Of a DNA stretch of 59,728 nt, positions 56,384 through 59,728 are shown piece by piece. Numbering within the stretch: position 1 is the first letter of the stretch; the number at the start of each line of letters is the position of its first letter. The notes beneath the pieces were generated by a model that was given only the letters and a program-made list of their open reading frames with translations, did no database searches and was not told where the DNA came from. The stretch comes from Psychroserpens burtonensis DSM 12212 (GTDB lineage Bacteria; Bacteroidota; Bacteroidia; Flavobacteriales; Flavobacteriaceae), in contig NZ_AUDE01000029.1 of NCBI RefSeq assembly GCF_000425305.1, positions 1 through 59,728 on the forward strand. Direction: 5' to 3'. The position numbers and the translations under genes are program-made.

Positions 56384-59300
56384 ATGATAATCTTTACTCG
56401 ATTCTCTTTTAAAAAGAAGTTTTCATTTGCATTGCTTGTAATGATAACTTGTCAAACTTTTTTGTTTGCTCAATGCCCTGTTCCCGAGGCAGATGGTACT
56501 TATAATCCTAAAGATGATATAATCATTACATCGTATCACCAAAGTATTGCGAAAACTCCAGATGGATTAATTACTTGGGGTGAGGACATGGATTTTGATG
56601 GAGGAAATGCAAACGTAATTCAAGAAATTTCTCCTGCGAACGGATATACTTTTACTGGAACTGTTGTGCAATATGCAGTATCAGGAAATTCAGGAGGCCA
56701 AGCCTTTTTATTATCAACAACAAACTTATATGCCTGGGGACAGGTTAATGAAGTAGTAAATAGTAGTTTCGTTTCTGGGGCTACATTTGATACTATGGCA
56801 TTACCTGCGGGTGTTCTAGCGACTGATGTTAATGATTTATATGCGACATCAAATGTTCTAGCTATTAATACATCTGCTGGAGAAGTTTGGATTGCATCAG
56901 TAGAATCAAGAGTAAATGGAAATACATCTACAAATACGGCAATATGGCAACAAGTTGAGACATCAGCAGGAGTGCCTATAACAGATGTTTTTCATGTTTC
57001 AGGGAGTGATGTTGCTTTGTATGCAATTCAAAATGACGGCGATGTATATGTATGGGGAAATAATGTGCATTTAGCAGATGGAAATGCTGCGGCAAACTAC
57101 GATTTTGCTACTTTAATGACCGCACCTCCTTCAACTCCGACTTATATTACAGCGTTTTACAATGATGAGTCCAATGAGCACGGTGTTTTAGCTTTAGGGG
57201 TAGATAGAAGAATGTATGGAGTCGGATTTAATACGTCTCAAAAATTAATAGATGAAACCACAAATGCTGTTTTAAATTGGGTGACGATTGATGATTCTTT
57301 AGGTAACCCTATTGAAAACGTATTACAAATGTCATCTAATCAATCTTCTGAACAATGGGCAAGTGCTGGTGCAATTACCGAAGGTGCTACGCCAACATCA
57401 AAAAGAATACTGCTTACTTGGGGTTCAAACAATCAAGGGGCTATTGGTCAAGGAGCGGATGCCACAACTGAGTATCCTGCGATTCCTGATGGCTATACGA
57501 TAGATGATGATGACGCCGTTTATGTAAGTACAGGAGGTCATGCTACAACGATATATAATAGAGATACGAAAACGATTTGTTTTACAGGACATGTTATTGA
57601 TGGAAGTACAGGAGGGCTCACAGGGTCAACTGCGACTGCTTTTGAGTGTATAACAATAGTTAATTTTGATGTCTGTGGAGTAAATACGTGTTCGGTCGAT
57701 TCTATAGTGTCATCTAATGAATCGGTTTGTAATGATAATGGAACATCTTTAAATTCAACAGATGATTTTTTTACTGCGGATATTACAGTAGAATTTTTAG
57801 ATATACCTCCCACGGGTACCTTAGAATTAACGGGAGACGGAACAGGTTCTATTTCAGTTTCAGGATTAATATCACCTTATACCTTTAATAATGTTGTATT
57901 GCCTGCGAATGGAAGTGCTATTTCAATTACAGCAACATTCTCAGATGATTCAGCATGTGTCTTTACCAATTCAAATATTTTCACAGCTCCAGTCTCTTGT
58001 AGTTTTGATATCTCCGCAGAGGATGATGATTTCAGTGCAATACCAATTGATTCAGTATCAGGCGGAACAACTGCTAGTGTGTTTAATAATAATGGCAATG
58101 GAACTGATACGGCAGATGGTGTAGACGCTACTGATAGCAACATTTCAGATAATATAAGTATTACCAATGATGGAGGATTAACGGGAGTCTCAATTAGTAC
58201 AGACGGAACAATTAATATTCCAATAGGAACGGCAACAGGACCGTATACTGTTGAGTATACGATCTGTTTAGATATAGCTCCAACAATTTGTGAAACTGCA
58301 AATGTGACTATAACAGTTATAAACTCTTGTACCGATGGTGCAATTTTAGGCACAGCAACAGCGAATGATCCAGATGCAGATGGGATTAATAATGTGTGTG
58401 ATCTTGATGATGATAATGATGGTATTTTAGATACTTCAGAGTGTACGGTTACACCAGCTTCTGATGCGGATTCTGTTGATGCGTCATCATCAGGTCTTTT
58501 AAACCAAAATTTTGCCATTGGATCGGATAACATATATGGAAGTATAGATAGCGTAACGGATCAACTTATCATTGATTTAGGGGTCATCGTAGATCCTGAC
58601 GTGATCATTGAAATAGAATCGCTTGTAACAGTTAATTTACATGTTATGGGTGTAGAGCAATCACTTGATAATACAGTTTATAATAATTTGGAAACTTTTA
58701 ATTTTTCAAATATTTCTAATGAAATAATACAAAACTATACGGTAACAAGCTCAACGCGATACATTAGAATTACAATGGCGACAGACGCTGGGTCCGGTAG
58801 GTTACAAATTGATAATGTAAGTTATCAAGCATTTTGTGGCGGAGATACGGATGGAGATGGTATACCAGATTATTTAGACACAGATAGTGATAATGATGGA
58901 TGTAATGATGTAGTGGAAGCAGGGCATATAGATGACGGTACAGGACAAGTAGATGGTACTGGTTTTGATGGAAATGGTCAAGTAACAGGAGCAGCGACTG
59001 CTTACACAGGAAATAATTCTAATGTAACGACCGCAACTCAAGTCAATGTGGACGCAACAGCATTAATCACCCAGACAGTTACAGAGGGTAATGGTACAAC
59101 ATTTACAATTACATCTGCTACAGCTGTAAATACAACAACATTTTCAGCAGGTGTTCCAGATTATACATTGACACCAGGTCCAGCAACAGATTCTTCAGTT
59201 GATATAGACTACCAATGGCAAGAGAATGGAGTAGATTTAACAGATACAGGTGTTTATTCAGGAACTAATACAATTACACTCGCAATATCTAACGTAACAG

Positions 59301-59728
59301 GATTAGATGGTAATGTGTATAACTTAGTTATCACTCATCGTGATAATGATTGTCTTATCATACAAAATAGTGCTACATTAAATGTAGTTGCACCATCAGC
59401 CGATGTTTCAGTCGCGAAGACCTTAATAGATAGTAGTCCATATGCAACAGGAGATACAGTAACCTATACCTTAGTTGTATCCAATTTAGGTCCAGACACA
59501 GCAACGAATGTTGAAGTGACAGATGTACCAAGCAACTTAACAATTACAGGTGTCACAGGAGCAGGATGTACAACATTCCCTTGTACTATAGGCAGTATCG
59601 CATCAGGAGCAGCGAACGATGTTACGATTACCGTAACAGCAACTATAGATGCCTCAGGAAACTTTAGCAATACCGCTAGTGTAAGTGCCGATGAGACAGA
59701 TCCAGTATCAACTAATAATATAGATGAT
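56384..59728 (+). CDS. Large secreted repeat protein, 3' end outside window
   Basis: The reading frame opens at 56384 and stays open to the window end (1115 codons, partial). After a signal peptide (about 1-30, ending FLFAQ) comes an RCC1-like region (about 35-400) with LITWGEDMDFDG, LYAWGQV, VYVWGNN and LLTWGSNNQGAIGQG. Calcium-binding thrombospondin type 3-like repeats follow at about 655-690 (DPDADGINNVCDLDDDNDGI) and 818-848 (DTDGDGIPDYLDTDSDNDGC), then an Ig-like block near 940-1000. A DUF11 repeat starts at about 1006 (ADVSVAKTLIDSSPYATGDTVTYTLVVSN). This suggests a surface adhesin, probably with a C-terminal sorting signal beyond the window. Confidence 0.88.
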   Translation, partial: MIIFTRFSFKKKFSFALLVMITCQTFLFAQCPVPEADGTYNPKDDIIITSYHQSIAKTPDGLITWGEDMDFDGGNANVIQEISPANGYTFTGTVVQYAVSGNSGGQAFLLSTTNLYAWGQVNEVVNSSFVSGATFDTMALPAGVLATDVNDLYATSNVLAINTSAGEVWIASVESRVNGNTSTNTAIWQQVETSAGVPITDVFHVSGSDVALYAIQNDGDVYVWGNNVHLADGNAAANYDFATLMTAPPSTPTYITAFYNDESNEHGVLALGVDRRMYGVGFNTSQKLIDETTNAVLNWVTIDDSLGNPIENVLQMSSNQSSEQWASAGAITEGATPTSKRILLTWGSNNQGAIGQGADATTEYPAIPDGYTIDDDDAVYVSTGGHATTIYNRDTKTICFTGHVIDGSTGGLTGSTATAFECITIVNFDVCGVNTCSVDSIVSSNESVCNDNGTSLNSTDDFFTADITVEFLDIPPTGTLELTGDGTGSISVSGLISPYTFNNVVLPANGSAISITATFSDDSACVFTNSNIFTAPVSCSFDISAEDDDFSAIPIDSVSGGTTASVFNNNGNGTDTADGVDATDSNISDNISITNDGGLTGVSISTDGTINIPIGTATGPYTVEYTICLDIAPTICETANVTITVINSCTDGAILGTATANDPDADGINNVCDLDDDNDGILDTSECTVTPASDADSVDASSSGLLNQNFAIGSDNIYGSIDSVTDQLIIDLGVIVDPDVIIEIESLVTVNLHVMGVEQSLDNTVYNNLETFNFSNISNEIIQNYTVTSSTRYIRITMATDAGSGRLQIDNVSYQAFCGGDTDGDGIPDYLDTDSDNDGCNDVVEAGHIDDGTGQVDGTGFDGNGQVTGAATAYTGNNSNVTTATQVNVDATALITQTVTEGNGTTFTITSATAVNTTTFSAGVPDYTLTPGPATDSSVDIDYQWQENGVDLTDTGVYSGTNTITLAISNVTGLDGNVYNLVITHRDNDCLIIQNSATLNVVAPSADVSVAKTLIDSSPYATGDTVTYTLVVSNLGPDTATNVEVTDVPSNLTITGVTGAGCTTFPCTIGSIASGAANDVTITVTATIDASGNFSNTASVSADETDPVSTNNIDD

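Noticed and set aside
57877-58533. A 218-codon open frame on the minus strand
   Set aside because: It is the mirror of the repeat-rich secreted protein gene, whose plus-strand frame is open throughout; the peptide has no family features.

Overview
The window reads as chromosome of a marine-type member of the Flavobacteriaceae (Bacteroidota). The evidence is low GC, several promoters with the Bacteroidota -7 box TAnnTTTG, SusC/CarboxypepD_reg-like outer membrane proteins, family-typical genes (DUF2851, GSCFA, DUF3050, bTHX, DUF3467), and the gene order rpsU-xerC-hpf-tRNAs-tuf-tRNA-secE-nusG-rplKAJL-rpoBC. No rRNA or CRISPR array was seen.

Layout. 1-80 is the end of an IS3-family insertion sequence. 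90-2357 is an accessory stretch in which minus-strand genes of unknown function are separated by three long imperfect palindromes that resemble integron attC sites. 2335-6086 continues as accessory DNA: an outer membrane protein, a lipoprotein esterase, a Crp/Fnr-type regulator, a tyrosine recombinase flanked by palindromes on both sides, and a divergent zinc-ribbon protein. 6311-14466 mixes housekeeping genes (SpoU methyltransferase, era, der) with a small XRE regulator/membrane protein pair and a 926-residue outer membrane beta-barrel protein that has an octamer tandem repeat right before its start codon. 14920-18166 is a tight minus-strand operon (M23 peptidase, MerR, LemA, two TPM-domain proteins). 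18337-26891 carries alaS, GSCFA, coaD, ddl, PASTA, an RluD-type synthase, yaaA and the 42-residue ribosomal protein bTHX. 27230-37970 holds DUF3050, a decayed DinB-like pseudogene, DUF2851, PspC, a potassium channel, two tandem AGCS symporters, a helix-hairpin-helix protein, an acyl-CoA dehydrogenase and a CarboxypepD_reg-like protein.

37993-53228 is the translation/transcription core: rpsU, xerC, hpf, tRNA-Thr(TGT), tRNA-Tyr(GTA), tRNA-Gly(TCC), tRNA-Thr(GGT), tuf, tRNA-Trp(CCA), secE, nusG, rplK, rplA, rplJ, rplL, rpoB, rpoC. Strong hairpins lie between rplL and rpoB (attenuator-like) and between rpoB and rpoC. The window closes with DUF3467, a YjdI-like iron-sulfur protein, prfC, an intergenic region with two phased LacI-type palindromes, and the first 1115 codons of a large secreted repeat protein that runs off the end.

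The most unusual part is the first 6 kb: single genes bounded by attC-like palindromes, almost no room for individual promoters, and a tyrosine recombinase about 2 kb away on the same strand. It resembles a cassette array, but the recombinase lacks an obvious IntI-specific insertion and only two of six core heptamers fit the attC consensus exactly, so this is a hypothesis.
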